A stretch of DNA of 64,000 bases from Sarcophilus harrisii (GCF_902635505.1 NC_045429.1:158246997-158310996), one strand, 5' to 3'; positions 25,570 to 38,122 are shown, counted from the first letter of the stretch. Notes: generated by a model not told the origin, from the letters alone. Numbers and translations: made by a program.

Positions 25570-25815
25570 TGGACATAGTATGGTGGAGTGTAGAGAGTGC
25601 CAGTGAACCAAGAAGAGCTGAATTCAAATTCTGTATTCAAATATATGTCATGACAGAGGAAAGTCATTTAATTTTTCAATGTTCTGGGAAACTCTTTGGA
25701 GACCATAAGTAGTAGAGAAGGTGCCAACTTACATTGGTAAAGGGAAATTTTCTCACCGAGGGAATTCCCTATACCAGTAAAATCACAGGTTCTGTTCAGA
25801 CCTATGGTAGGGACT
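25570..25815 (+). repeat. MIR/THER-like marsupial SINE
   Basis: GTGGAGTGTAGAGAGTGCC, GAATTCAAATTCTG, GTCATGACAGAGGAAAGTC, GGGAAACTCTTTGGAGACC, AGAGAAGGTGCCAACTTACA, ACCAGTAAAATCACAGGTTC. This is the sense copy of the element at 45-282. Confidence 0.7.
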
Positions 25816-26774
25816 TTTGTACACCATCATGAGTAAATAGTGGGATAACTTGGTTTTTTAATTTTATTCTGAATTTAAGAAATACAACAAGCATTTCTAC
25901 AAAAGTAGAATAGGAAAAAAATGAATATGAAATTATACATCTATTTTGAATAATTTGCTATTCTTCTTAAATGGATATTAAAATTAGCCTGTGACTTTCT
26001 TTTTTCCCCTTCGTCCTTATTCCCTTATCCTAGAAATGATTGCCATTAGACACAAACATGTATACACATATATAAATAATGTGTGTATGTCTATAAATAC
26101 TTCTATTTATCAGTTCTTTTTCTGGATGCAGGTAGTGTCTTCCTTCACATGTCTTTTGTAATTAATTTGGATAAAACTCTTCTGTTGGTTTAAATGTATT
26201 TTAAAATCTTTGTTATATTTGAGTTCCAAGCTGTTTGCATCTTTTAAAAAATATCAACAGGAAAAAAGAACCAGTACCTTTTTAAAAATTAAAAGAAGTT
26301 TCAAGCCTAAACCAAATCATAAACACAGAGAAACTTCATGGTTTAATGGGATAAAGTGGAGGTGAGAAAGAATTTGATCTAAAGTACTGGGGAGGAAATT
26401 TAAGGACTTAAGTGACAGAGTTGACAAAAGTAATTCTTTTCTGAATTCCTAGCTTCAGGTAAGGTATAACTATTGCATGAATTTGGATATTTGCTAAGTG
26501 CTTTGGTCATGAGAGGAGAAGGCAGGGTGAGGATTTTGAGCTTTAGCCAAGAAAAGAAATAAACAGAACCTCTGTTGTGCCCTAGAGCTAATTAGCAGAG
26601 CCAAGAAGGCAGAATGATGCCTCTGATAAAAGGAAAGAGACAGTTCAAAACTCCCTAGCTGGGAGCTTTTTAATACAGCCTTCTGGGTCCAAAATTTCTA
26701 CCAAAATAAGTAAGGTCTGGAAGGCTTCTTACTAAGCAAAGATACAGGGTGAATTTGAAAATCAGGTTTGGATT
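25816..26774. other. No gene seen
   Basis: AT-rich, unremarkable. Confidence 0.5.
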
Positions 26775-26850
26775 ATTGTCTAGGATTTTTGCCAAGAAAA
26801 CTCCAAATGGGACTATGAAGAATTGGATACAACTGAAAAAGTTCTTAGAT
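26775..26850 (+). repeat. SINE RTE-type tail
   Basis: TTTTTGCCAAGAAAACTCC, AAATGGGACTATGAAG, GGATACAACTGAAAAAG. Only the 3' part is left. Confidence 0.7.
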
Positions 26851-27639
26851 GAATTGGAGTGACATTGACAGGAAGATTGTTCATAATGGTCATGGTGTAG
26901 TTATGGTTTGTGGGTCATCTGTTATATAGAATACTATTTCCAATTCATAATCCTAGTTTTTGAGCATTGGGCAGAGATTCAAATCCTAGAAAATGGCCAA
27001 TGAGAAGGAAGAATTTTTTGTAAAACCTCCAAGAAAAAGGCACTTGTCAGAGAGGAGAATACTTTGGCTTCATCTTGCTCTCCTCTCCACATCCTCACAC
27101 CCCCAACCCTAACCCAACAATTGGAGAAAGACCTTCATAGTTTCTATGAGTTCAGAGGATTTGAAACTTCCCAAATTTCCATCAGTATCTTAACATCATC
27201 TTTGGAGACATTAGTGGCTGGTAGAAATGAAGGAAACTTCTTGAGTAGTCTCGAAAGGAGTGAAAAGGGCATTCAAGAACTCTTACCTCTTTGTCATATT
27301 TTCTTTCACAGCTTAAGCCCATTTTCTCCTGGAGTCGGTACATACAAGTAGGGAAACCGTCACAGACTTTGGGAGGGAATGCTTGAAAACAACTTTTCTT
27401 ACTGTACCACCTTAATAAATACACATTCTAAAACATAATTGAGGCTGGAAATTACATTATTCTCATTCCCTAACTATAATTGTCAGGAATAAGAACATTG
27501 CTGAGACCTTATGAACTACAGTAATAGAAAGACAACACATCATGGAGGACTATAATTCTGAGAAGACATAAATAGTTGAAATTTGGGGAATTGCAAGTAA
27601 GGGTTATGATTAAGTGTCTCAAAGATTGTATTGGCATAA
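26851..27639. other. No gene seen
   Basis: The 95-codon + frame (27064-27351) and 80-codon minus frame overlap each other and show no homology I recognise. Confidence 0.45.
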
Positions 27640-28125
27640 ACAAAATGCAACATTCCCTACCATCAAGAATCTTACATTTTCTAGGAACATAAGACAAATA
27701 TACACAAAGTAATTTCAAGAAGGAACAAATATTAATAATTGATCAGAAAAGGTCTCATATGAAACAAAAGCTGATTTGAAGGAAGTCAAAGAGTCAGTGA
27801 GGTGTGTGGAGCATGCCTTCTGAATCTGGAGGCAAACTTATACAAAGAGCAGACTGTTTTGATTAGAATGGAGAATGCATGAAGGAGATTAACCAAAAAG
27901 ACTAGAAAGGTAGGTGGGAATCACGCTGTAGAGAGGGCTTTAAATGACAGGCTATGGATTTTGTATTTTATCCTAGAATCAAAAGAGATCATTAGAGATT
28001 TTGAGATGGAGAAGTTGCTATGGTCAGATCTCTGCTTTGAAAATATGTCAGTTCTTGAGAATGCTGATTTGGAAAGGAGAGGCATTAAAGGCAGGAGACC
28101 AAGTAAACAGTTTTTTCAGTGGTCT
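27640..28125 (+). repeat. Unclassified dispersed repeat
   Basis: AAGAATCTTACATTTTCTAGG, AAGGTCTCATATGAAACAAAAG, GACTAGAAAGGTAGGTGGGA, GGATTTTGTATTTTATCCTAG, GTTGCTATGGTCAGATCTC. Collinear with 32670-33140. It looks like an old LINE- or DNA-element-derived family present at least four times here. Confidence 0.6.
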
Positions 28126-28128
28126 AGG

Positions 28129-28440
28129 TCAGTGATCTTCAAACTTTTTTGGTGACATACCTGTATCTATAAAAAAAAAAAAAGTTTCAAGCATTGCTAC
28201 CCTCTAATAATATGTATACTTATTTACAAATTATATACATATGACATTGAACCAACATACTATATACATTATAAACATACATAGAAAATAATTTAAATCA
28301 ATTTTATTTGATTTATTAATCTACAAATGCCTTTTTTCTCCTAGTAAAATATTTAATAATAATGTGGTTGAATACACTTTATTATTCTTTAAAATCTTGG
28401 TTTAGTGAGGCTGCCACAGCCTTGTTGGATTTCCAAAATG
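28129..28440 (+). mobile_element. Possible hAT/MER5-like DNA element fragment
   Basis: Starts CAGTGATCTTCAAACTTTTT, which resembles the ends of Charlie/MER5-type elements, then GGTGACATACCTG. No matching far end was found, so it may be truncated. Confidence 0.4.
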
Positions 28441-29274
28441 TTGATCCATACATTAAGTATTAGCAAAACTTAATTTCTTTCTAATTTCATATTGCCATTT
28501 GTAATTTATTTTCCCCAAATGGATACAGGTCTCAACCATATCTTTATCTCGTCATATCCTGTTAAATCAGAAGCACTTCATTTGTTGTAAACAAACTTCA
28601 GGGACTGGGTGGAACCTGGATTTTATTATTGGCAAGTGGGGAACACAGGGTGTGGATGATAATCATTCTACTTGCTTAGAATTCTAGGCCAAAAAGAATG
28701 ATTGATTAGTATGAGCCTCTTTAATTTATCATGTCAACTATTTTCTAAAACATACAGGTGGACACATCACAGTAACCATGCCAGATCAACTGATCCAGTT
28801 GTTTGGGGTATACTTTTAACTTTTCCTGAAATTTTGTCTTGTTCTGCATCTCTCCTTTTACCCTCATCATTAGCAATAAAATATCCCATAATTCTTCAGG
28901 TATTTTTCCAGTTAGGAATTACACTGTTTATTCTTCAAGTTTTTCTGAAACATTTTTAGATGTATTTAGTGGTTGCTCAGACCACACCAAGTTTTGCAGG
29001 AACATTTTTCTCTCAGTTGCCTCTCTGTCTTTTTTAGTTTTAGGAGTTTGAGATGTCTGAGAGACTAGAATGGTGTTTTCTTCTTATTTTAGAGTTGGGT
29101 GCTCTCCAGGTAGATGCAGATTTTCTGAGAAATCTCCAAAGAATATTGCCTGCATCTATATTTATCTTTGGAAACTAGACTGCTGGAAGCATCAGAGACT
29201 GGCCCAAGAGTAATCTCATCTATATACCCAGTCCCTTGCCATTTTGCTACATATATAGTTCCTCATCACATATG
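28441..29274. other. No gene seen
   Basis: AT-rich. Open frames at 28702-29051 overlap in two frames without support. Confidence 0.45.
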
Positions 29275-29565
29275 AGTGCTCATTCCACATACATAAATAT
29301 AGAAAGAATCAATACAAAATAAATTCAAGGTAGTCAGGAAGAGTAGACTAGAAGGAAGGGTGTTAGTCATTAAGTAGATCAAGAAAGTTTTTTTCTGTAA
29401 GAAGGTGGTCTTTAAGCTTAATCTTAGAGGAAGTGTAGATTCTAAGCTATGAAGGTAAGGAAAGAGTACATTCAACAGGCAAAGAGAGGGAGAAAAACAT
29501 TCCAGGCATCAGAAACACTCTAACTAAAGGCACAGTGTCAGAAAAGACCTGGTCAGGTTGAGAAC
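29275..29565 (+). repeat. Unclassified dispersed repeat, internal part
   Basis: TTTAAGCTTAATCTTAGAGG, AAACATTCCAGGCATCAG and GCACAGTGTCAGAAAAGACC. Same family as 27640 and 32620. It ends at an A run (29570-29588). Confidence 0.5.
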
Positions 29566-29862
29566 ACCAAAAAAAAAAAAAAAAAAAAGTGGTCTCACTG
29601 GTACAAATTGAACTCTTTGTACAGGGACAATTCAGTTTACAGAATTACAAATCCTCAACATACTTCAGCCATTTAGTTTACTAGGGATAGCAAAAAAAAT
29701 AAAATAAAGTAAGAGGAAAAATGCTTACATGATCTCCATCTGAAGCTTTCTATAGAAATTTTAGCCGGAGCACTCCTCTCAACTACCTTCCTTATTCTTT
29801 GAAATACTTGTAGAAAGGTTCTGAAACACTGTTCTAAGAGATGATGAAGAAATCGTCAAGAG

Positions 29863-29907
<45 letters not shown>

Positions 29908-31579
29908 TGTCTCTAACCCTGAACCTGAGAATTTAAACCAGGAAATCAAGAACTATTTCTCCCACTCTAGGTCACCATTCCATTAGGCTTCACAATTGCT
30001 GATAGTCTCCTGTATTCAGGGGACTATTTTTATTTTAGTTTTGATTTCTATTCCACTTTTTCACAAGAACCAATTGCAATGCTGGACCCAAATGCTACAT
30101 GTTGAGTCTATGTTCTCCTCTATCACCCCAACAACAGTCTGGCTTCAGTTCTCCCATGTTTCTCAGTAAGCAAAGATAGAGACATGGATTGCAACAACTG
30201 GCAACTCAGGAAGTTTGACTCCCATGGTCTACCTCTGACTGCTTATTGGCAGGGCAGAAAGCGAGTTTCCATCTAATTGCACCAGTTTTCTCTCCTCTTT
30301 GTGCCCCAAATGGGTTAGAAACAGTCTCTCTTAAAGACAAATGAAGAGAAAATAGGGAATTTCATGGGCAGATCTCTCCATTTTCCTTGGTTCACAATAT
30401 GCTTTTTCACTGTTCATAAATTTCACGGTTGGAATTTCTAAGGTCCCCTCAGATGCTGAGATGAAACAGTACAGAAGGCACTGGCTGCACCAATCATGGT
30501 GATTTTGCTTCATCTATTTAAATCTACTGTCTGACAGCAGCCCCAGGGTGAATTGAAATTTCAGGTCATTCTCCCACTGCAAATTCATACCTGCTCTTTT
30601 CCTACCTTCATAGTTCTACTATCTTGTTGTGTTTTTTCCCCTTAAGGATCTTTCCCTTTTTAATTTCCTGTTCCCCAAGGATGAAGTTTGCTATATCTTC
30701 TACTGATGCCTTTGGCAAGTTCAGTACAACAGAACATAGAGCTATGCATCTCCTGTTTCCATGAGCACTGGAAGGATTGTTTTGCCTGATTTGTAAATAA
30801 TTTCTCCCAATGGTCAAAATAGACAAGTGTGAGAAGGCAAAACTAATCCTTGCAATTCATGGTTTCAATTAAATTGCCCATCTAGGACTATCTTTCCCTC
30901 CCACACCCCATATGTGTCTGTTGCTTGGACTAAATAATTTCTAAGGTCTCTTTCAACTCTAATATTTTAATGACAAATCAGTTTGATCAAGGTATTACAG
31001 TATTGTTTCTTCTACCTCTATCCCCAACATTGAATCTTTCCTCTGCTCTTTATCCAAGTCCATGGTAAGGCCAAAGTTCACCTAGCAGTTGTTTCAACCT
31101 CCTGTCACAAATAGGAGACTAATTTTGATAGTTTGTTGATTTTAAAATCAAGTAAAGGTATAGATTGTAGGAAAGGCAGGTCTCACCAAATGGTGAAGGA
31201 TAGATTCTTTAAGGTCCTAAGAATTTTCCTCTTGTTAGGGGAAGAAGGGGACTACCTTGCGAGGTAAGCAGAGTTGTTTTCACAATTTATAGATGAATAA
31301 AAATCATTTGTGTTTTTCATCTTCTGTCTGATTTTAAAATCCTGTCATATATGATATATTTGTAGGCTGAGTACTTACATGATAACTGAGGGTTGTTTAA
31401 CTTCTCTGTACACACTGAGAAACCAACTAAATTCTGATGTTCCCAGGGAAACAGAATGAGATAGGATACTGAATTTAAACACAAGATAGACAGTAAGGAA
31501 ACTTTCCCTTTCATCCTCTGAATTCAGGACATGTTAAAACCCATAACTTTGGTTCCAAGTCACTAGTTATGTCTCCACC
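29566..31579. other. No gene; (GT)n at 29863-29904
   Basis: About 21 GT units. A MIR/L3-type ending at 30920-30975 (GGACTAAATAATTTCTAAGG, TCTTTCAACTCTAAT). No other named feature. Confidence 0.55.
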
Positions 31580-31735
31580 AGTCTCAAAATGATTTCCACG
31601 TTATTTTCTATTCTTCCCTACTATTTACCAATAGCTAATCATATGTCCTATCCCTTATCTTGATTTACATTGCTACTGTCATAATTCAGGTCTTTATCAC
31701 CTTTTACCTAGAATACTACAATAATCTTTGGGGAA
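31580..31735 (+). repeat. L2 LINE fragment
   Basis: TTTACATTGCTACTGTCATAA, CAGGTCTTTATCACC, TTTTACCTAGAATACTACAA resembles the L2 late coding region. Confidence 0.55.
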
Positions 31736-31939
31736 ACAGATAATACAGGGGGGAAATGTTTGCATCATTTCTATGTTTCAAGATATAGAAATAATTGATT
31801 TAAATTTATAAAGATAGAACCACTACTCAATGATATGGTTAAAATTTATGAATAGGGAGTTCTCAAGGAAAGAAATCCAAGCTATCTCTAGTATGAAAAA
31901 ATATTCTAGATTAAAAAAATATTCCAAATCCCTTATAAT

Positions 31940-32615
31940 TAGAGAAAGATAAACTCCAAAGTTCCCTTAGATTGTCAAATTTGGTTAAAAAGGGAAAATG
32001 AAAAATGTGGTAGAAGCAGGGTAACGTGATATAGGTACCATGATGAATGATTGGTGGAGCTATAAATTGGTCCAACCATACTAGAAAAAAAAACCATATC
32101 CTCTAAATTTTTAAACTGTGCATATCTTTTAATCAAGCAATATTACTACAATACTAATACCCCAAAGAGATTTTTAAAGAGTATACATGTGTGTTGTATG
32201 CATATGTATTTACAAAGACATATATACACATGTACATATGAAAATATTATAATTGACTCTGTGAAAGTAAAAAACTAGAAACTAAGAAAATGCTCATTAA
32301 CGGGAGAATGGCTAACAAATAAGGCATATGAATATGAAGAAATATTAGTGTATTATCAGAAATGACAAAACAATTTCAGAGAATCTTGGAAAGATTTGTG
32401 TAAAATGAGAATCCAGGGAACAATTATACAATACTGATAATACTGTAAAATCAGGCAACTTTGAAATGCTTTAAATCTCTGATTAATCCAGTGATCAACC
32501 ACAGTTCCAAAGGATGAAGGATGTTATGTACCACTTGGCAAAAAGGTAATGAACTCATCAGATTAAGACATATTCTTTGTATATAGTCAATGCTGGAGTT
32601 TCTTTTGCTTGACTA
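31940..32615 (+). mobile_element. Old 5'-truncated L1, ORF2 end
   Basis: GGTGGAGCTATAAATTGGTCC, CAAAGAGATTTTTAAAGAG, CATTAACGGGAGAATGGCTAA, GTAAAATGAGAATCCAGGGAA and CCAAAGGATGAAGG follow L1 ORF2 C-terminal and 3' UTR order at high divergence. A TATG-rich insert lies at 32180-32250. Confidence 0.7.
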
Positions 32616-32619
32616 ACAA

Positions 32620-33990
32620 GTCATTCAATAAGCAGTTATTAAGCACCTACTATGTACCTGACACTTTGTTAAATCCTGGGAATAAAAGCAAAGGCAAAAG
32701 ATAGTCCATACGCTTGAGGAGCTAACAGTTTAATGGGGGAGGGGGAAATACCACAAAAACAACTATGTACAAACAAGATATATAGAGAAGATAAATTGGA
32801 AATAATCAACAAAGGGAAGGCTCTAACATTAAAGGACAGCAGAAAAGAGATCTTGGAGAATTTTAGTTGGATCTTAAAGGAGGCCATGACAGCCAGGAGA
32901 TAAAGAAAGAAGAAGAGAATTCTGAGCATGGGAGACAGCCAGTGAAAATATACAGTCAGGAGATATAATATTTTGTACAAAGACTGACAAGAAGCCAGAG
33001 CCAATGGATTTCAGGGTATGTGTCAGAGAGCAATGTGTCAGGGAGTATGGTGTGAAAAGAATGGAAAGGTAGGAGAGAGCCAGGTTGTAAGGAGTTTTGA
33101 AGACCAAACAGTTTTATATTTTATCATGAAAGTGATAAGAAAGTCATTATATGAAGATGATTAATTTTTTATTATAGCTTTTTATTTACAAGGTATATGC
33201 ATAGGTAATTTTTCAGCATTGACAATTGCAAAACCTTCTGTTCCAATTTTTCCCCTCCTTCCTCCTTCCCCCTCCCCCAGATGGTAGGTAGACCAATACA
33301 TGTTAAATATGTTAAAGTATATGTTAAATACAATATATATATATATACATATACATACAGTTATTTTGCTGCACAAGAATCGAACTTTGAAATAATATAC
33401 AATTAACCTGTGAAGAAAATAAAAAATGCAGGCGGACAAAAACAAAGGGTTTGGAAATGCTATGTAGTGGTTCACACTCATTTCCCAGAGTTTTTTTTGC
33501 TGGGTGTAGCTGGTTCTCTTCATTACTGAACAAATGGAACTGCTTTGGTTCATCTCATTGTTCAAGACAGCCAGGTCCATCAGAATTGATCATCACATAA
33601 ATTTGTTGTTGACGTATATAATGATCTCCTGGTCCTGCTCATTTCACTCAGCACCAGTTCATGTAAGTCTCTCCAAGCCTTTCTGAAATCATCCTGCTGG
33701 TCATTTCTTACAGAACAATAATATTCCATAACATTCATATGCCACAATTTATTCAGCCATTCTCCAATTGATGGGCATCCACTCTGAAGATGATTAATTT
33801 GACAGCTAAGTGGAGGATGAATTGGGATAGAAAAAAGGAGAAGCAGGAGCTCTCTGTGGTCTTGGTTGTTTCAGTGAACTATCAGACAAGATTCTCAGCT
33901 GAAAGAATAGGATTTTGGGGTGGAGGGGGAAAAGATTTGGAAAAGCCCCTTTGGTGAGTAGAACAGTAAATTAATTAGAGAGGTATGAAA
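32620..33990 (+). repeat. Unclassified dispersed repeat, split by L1
   Basis: Begins AAGTCATTCAATAAGCAG, TTATTAAGCACCTACTATG, GTTAAATCCTGGGAATAAAA; then GAGGAGCTAACAGTTTAATG, GAGACAGCCAGTGAAAA, AAGGAGTTTTGAAGACC. After the L1 it resumes with TTGACAGCTAAGTGGAGG. The longest copy of this family in the window. No coding capacity recognised. Confidence 0.7.
33168..33784 (-). mobile_element. 5'-truncated L1, mainly 3' UTR
   Basis: Runs on the + strand from TTTATTATAGC-type tail through TTTTTCAGCATTGACAATTG and a polypyrimidine tract (33250-33280) to ORF2 remnants (CTCATTTCACTCAGCACC, AATTTATTCAGCCATTCTCC). Perfect 16-bp target duplication TGAAGATGATTAATTT at 33152-33167 and 33785-33800. The 132-codon open frame on its minus strand (33580-33182) is 3' UTR and chance. 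Confidence 0.95.
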
Positions 33991-34851
33991 ATTCCTTGCC
34001 ACAAAGAAAATAACTATGCAACAAATATTTGTAGTGGACCCCATCATTCTAGTGATTTTCTCTATTTTCGTTCTGCACAGAAGGAAGTGGACAGCAGAAA
34101 TAATTACAAACTGAAAATTGACTTATTTGTTACAAGGGGCTTGCTTTTTTTCCTTCTTTTCTTTCTCAGGTGGGTTGGGGAGATGGAAGAGATGAGAGGG
34201 GAAAACATAGATTTTTCAACTGAAAAAAAAAAAATTTAACATCACTTTAATTTCTAAATATATTTCTTCTTCATCTTCTATCCAAAGAGTTATCCTTTGT
34301 TCAAAGAAAATAAAAGGAAAAGGGAGGGAAAGCTATTTAAAAAACCAATTTCACTTTAGGAATGTGGTTACTGAGGGAGACATGGCTCAACCTTGGAGAA
34401 TATGTGTAAAGAAAGGGAATTAATATCTTTATTCCACTAAGTTATTCTTCAAGGATATCTGGTCTGTCATCCAAAAGTCTATGCTGCTATTTCACACTTG
34501 GACTCAGACAATGAGCAGTTCTTAGTTTCATGAAAAATATTAGCCTCCAATAATAAAACCCACCAATCATGTTGACCCTAATCTCATGACATAATTTATC
34601 CTGTTCTGTTCTTTTTTCTATTCTTCCCAAATCCTATGAATTTACTTGTTGGCTCTTTGCTATCTTCCTTTCTTGGAATTCAGTTTATTTTAATTAACAT
34701 TAGCATTATAATAAAACTTTGCCTCTAGAGTTAAATATTATCTAAGCTTTCAAATTCTTTTGGAATACCTGCAATACCAGTCCAGAACCCCAATATATTT
34801 TGGAGATTCATCTGCATCCCTGAACCCCAACATATCAACTGAATATAGTAT
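33991..34851. other. No gene seen
   Basis: AT-rich. No repeat or exon recognised. Confidence 0.5.
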
Positions 34852-35160
34852 TGTGATGACTGCGTTTAGCACCCAGAGTATATTAAAATCAGTCGATGTC
34901 AGAATAAGGGAAACTCCTTGATCTTTATTCTTTGAGGAGATGAAGGGGAATGGTGATAGGAAGGGAGAGCAATCGCGACACAAATCCGGCCAGCAGTGCC
35001 TCTGGCTCTCACACTCCACCCACCAAATTCTCTACACAATCTCCTATACAACACATCAAACTTGCACAGAGAGTGGGCAGGGCCATTCTTTCTCCAAGCA
35101 TATATTAATAGAGTATTGTCCAATTGCTAATTAGCCTCAAGTGCTTAGGACCTCAGTGCA
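34852..35160 (-). mobile_element. Solo endogenous retroviral LTR (fossil)
   Basis: About 309 bp, TG...CA on the + strand and read as an LTR on the minus strand: U3 with a TATA-like TTAATATATGC (near 35100), an AATAAA signal (about 34925), and a short U5 with ACTCTGGGTGCTAAACGC near its end. It is richer in GC and CpG than the DNA around it. No internal genes are present. No convincing target duplication, so the exact ends are approximate. Family class uncertain. Confidence 0.65.
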
Positions 35161-35194
35161 ATAAGACTTTGGTTATGATAGCCTTCTATCTCTC

Positions 35195-35400
35195 TTTCTA
35201 ACAGCTCTCTGCTCTCTGTTCTCTTTTCTCTAATCCATCCTCAAGAGATGATAAAATAGCTCCCTTATGGTACAAGTCCAACTATCCTGATCTTACTCAA
35301 AAAACTTCACTGACTTCCCACTGCCTTTATAATAAAATTCAGAATTAGATCGCTTTTCCTGGGCCTAAATGGGCCTACCTTGCACAAAGCCACTCAGACT
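35195..35400 (+). repeat. L2 LINE fragment
   Basis: CTCAAAAAACTTCACTGACT, TCCCACTGCCTTTATAATAA, AATTCAGAATTAGATC fit the L2 late coding region. Confidence 0.7.
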
Positions 35401-35769
35401 TCCCAAATTTTAGATTGAAAAAGAAAGAGAGATGATATACTGCTGCTCATTCATCTTTCTTCTTGGAAAGGTCCAAAAGGAAAATGAAGGGCATCCCTAG
35501 GAGAACTATATCAAAAAGCAGAACTTAGAAGACTATATTTAAGCTCTTGTGTAAGTCACATTAGCCTAAAGAAGACAAGATTTAGATAAATTATTAGTAA
35601 ATGCTTCACAAATCTTAAAGCATCATATAAAGGTTACCTATTCTTTTGGTCATTTCAGATTCAATGTATTCTATGTAGCTCTAGTGGCCAGATGAAATTG
35701 ATGAATAGACATTACAGGATGGAATATTTTAGCTCAATATAAGAAACATTTTCCTAAAAATTAGACCTA

Positions 35770-36130
35770 ATATGACTAATATGGAAATATGTTTAACACA
35801 ATTGTACATGTATAGCCTATATTGCTTGCTGTCTTGGAGAGGGGGGTAAGGAAGGAAGGGGGAGAGAAAAAAATATACCTCCAAAAAAAATTCTCAAATT
35901 CTTACAAAAATGAATGTTAAATATTTAACACGTATTGGACTACCTGCCATCTAGGGAGGAGGTGGGGGGAAGGAGGGGAAAAGTGGGAACAGAAGGTTTT
36001 GCAAGGGTCAATGTTGAAAAATTACCCATGCATATGTTTTGTAAATAAAAAGCTATAATTTAAAAAAATAAAGTAAAAAATAATGAATGTTAAAAAAAAC
36101 CTATCTTTACATGTAATAAAAAAAAAAATA
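35770..36130 (+). mobile_element. Old L1 3' UTR, split by a younger L1
   Basis: TATGGAAATATGTTTAACAC, TTGTACATGTATAGCC, ATTGCTTGCTGTCTTGG, then after the insertion CCTATCTTTACATGTAAT. Same 3' UTR type as 17640-18205 and 61380-62480. Confidence 0.8.
35922..36081 (+). mobile_element. Very short L1 3' end inside older L1
   Basis: About 160 bp: TATTTAACACGTATTGGAC, GCCATCTAGGGAGGAGG, G-rich tract, CAATGTTGAAAAATTACCC, TTTTGTAAATAAAAAGCTAT, A-rich tail. Target duplication AATGAATGTTAAA at 35909-35921 and 36082-36094. Confidence 0.9.
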
Positions 36131-36989
36131 GTATTAAGCACTTTCATTTTTTTTTTTTAACTAGAACTATTAAAAATGGGAAGGATTGTTTTGTAAGGCA
36201 GAAAATTTCCCATGTGTGGGACTAGATGAATAGGTATAGATTGATTACAATCTATACTCCCATCTGTGATCACACATCCATCAAAGTATTCAATTTGGAG
36301 AGGGGTGAGTCATTTTTGAAAAATCTATTTAAGGAAGAGAATCTAAGGATTAATTTACTTGGGGAGGATTAGAACTGGGGAGGGAAATTAAGGGAGTGTC
36401 CTTTACCTAGAAGGGGTGGGGAACATACTGGAGTAGAAATACATTCAAGGAGACTCTTTAAAACAGGTCTGGGTCATAGGTTAAAAAACAAAGAAAACTT
36501 GTCAGGAAGTTCTTTATGGTAATTGAGCATGTGTTAGGCAGAAATCATATGCCAGGATTAGTTCACAGAAAACATTTATTCCATACAAAGTAATAATCCT
36601 GTTTACATAAATCACAATGGTGCTATCTCCCCAGACTTTGTCTTGTATTTTTCAAGTTAAAAGAGGAAGCCGAGAAACAAAAAGAAGTAAAAGAGAAATA
36701 TGTACCAGACTGAAAAATAATACTGTGCTTGTCTGCCCTATGCAAGGCTTTCAAAACTCCATCTGTCATGTGGAAAGGCATTATGGAATGTAGCAGCATA
36801 GTAGGATTTTAGCCCAGAAAGGAGCAAACAGAAAATGCCTTAGCTGTAGATATTTTAATTAGAAAATACTGCTAATATCTGAGAGGAATATTTATGATGA
36901 TTTATGTCCTCTCTTCCCTGGGTGTGTGTGAATTAAACACTGAAAATGCGGATTTATGGTCAGCCTTGTGATCCCTAAGATTAGGGATG
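36131..36989. other. No gene seen
   Basis: A/T runs at 36119-36160, then unremarkable DNA. Confidence 0.5.
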
Positions 36990-37142
36990 GTGCACCAATC
37001 TGCTTTGTGCATTTAATCTGGCCAAGAATATAATCCTGGGTAAGTGCCTTGATCTCTCTGAGCCTCAGTTTCTTCATCTGTAAAATATGAAATGTGGATG
37101 TGATAACTTCTAAAGTGTCGGTTTTAAATCTATGAGCCTATG
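36990..37142 (+). repeat. MIR-like SINE
   Basis: TAATCCTGGGTAAGTGCC, CTGAGCCTCAGTTTCTTCATC, TGTAAAATATGAAATGTGG, GAGCCTATGATTC. Confidence 0.65.
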
Positions 37143-37157
37143 ATTCATAAGGCTTCT

Positions 37158-37395
37158 AGGAGGCAGCAAGGTGGCTCAGGAGTTAGTGAGCTGGCCTGAA
37201 GTCAGGAAGACCTGAATTCAAACTTGACCTCAAATACTCACTAGCCATGTGACCCTGAGCAAGTCATCTAATCTGGCTTTACCTTATTCCAGTGGAGAAG
37301 AAAAATCCAGTATCTTTGCCAAGAAAAACCCAATGAACAGTATTGGAGTGTGACCCCCGGGGTCACAAGCAATTGGACTCAGCTGAAAAATAACA
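37158..37395 (+). repeat. tRNA-type SINE with RTE-type tail
   Basis: AGGCAGCAAGGTGGCTCAGG, GAAGTCAGGAAGACCTGAA, CATGTGACCCTGAGCAAGTC, TATCTTTGCCAAGAAAAACC, GGGGTCACAAGCAATTGG. It sits about 400 bp upstream of the CpG-rich promoter. Confidence 0.85.
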
Positions 37396-38095
37396 TGATC
37401 TATCATCTATTCTCCATAACTACCAATAGGATTTAAATAAAAGAAGCAGGTTATCAGATGTGAAATGCTTAGTATTGAAAGGGGGGGAAATATCTATGAA
37501 ACTTACCTAAGACTTTACTTTTTCAGGTCAATTTCAGAGGAAATTTCGATGGCCTACTTTTTGTAGGGGCTAAGGCAATTTAAAGACCAAAAAACAATCA
37601 CCAAAAACAAACAAACAAACAAATAAATCAGTTCTGGCTCTCAAAGAGTTTATACCAGAAAGGTGTTTGATGGACGGGTGGTGCTAAATTGTTGAACCAG
37701 GGCCATCCAAGATTAACAGCCATAATGCTGGTTGTAGGGGCTTCTGTCTTCCTCTCCAGTCACTCCTGTCCTGCTCATGTCCGTCCTGGGCTCCTCGGAG
37801 TTTAAATTACTTCTTTCCTCCCCCAGAGTGCCGGGCCCAGGCGCAAGGAGTGGGTGGGGCTAGCAAACACCTCCTCCTCTCCGGACCTCATCTTACTACC
37901 TAGGCTTACTTAGCCCCTTTGCTCTTCGAAATCGAACGACCTAACCGAGTCCGGCGAGGTGAGGAAAAGGTTCCCGTTCCCCGTACCTGCCCAAGCGCGG
38001 TAGGGCCAGGTAGTAGTGCTGGAGCGGGAGGGGGACGAGCCGCGCCTAGCAGAGCAGAGCCAAACACAGCAGAGTGGAGCTGAGCAGAGCTCCCC

Positions 38096-38122
38096 ATGAC
38101 CGAGCCGCCTAAAGAACTGTGA
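38096..38122 (+). promoter_or_regulatory. Upstream ORF of 8 codons
   Basis: ATG ACC GAG CCG CCT AAA GAA CTG TGA, ending 59 bases before the main ATG, if transcription starts upstream of 38096. Context CCCCATGA is weak to moderate. Confidence 0.45.

Noticed and set aside
25116-25667. 183-codon open frame on the minus strand, the longest in the window
   Set aside because: It runs through a poly-T tract (poly-lysine), is mostly apolar low-complexity sequence, and overlaps a SINE at its start. It has no known motif.
33182-33580. 132-codon open frame on the minus strand
   Set aside because: It lies within the L1 3' UTR, where other copies are not open.
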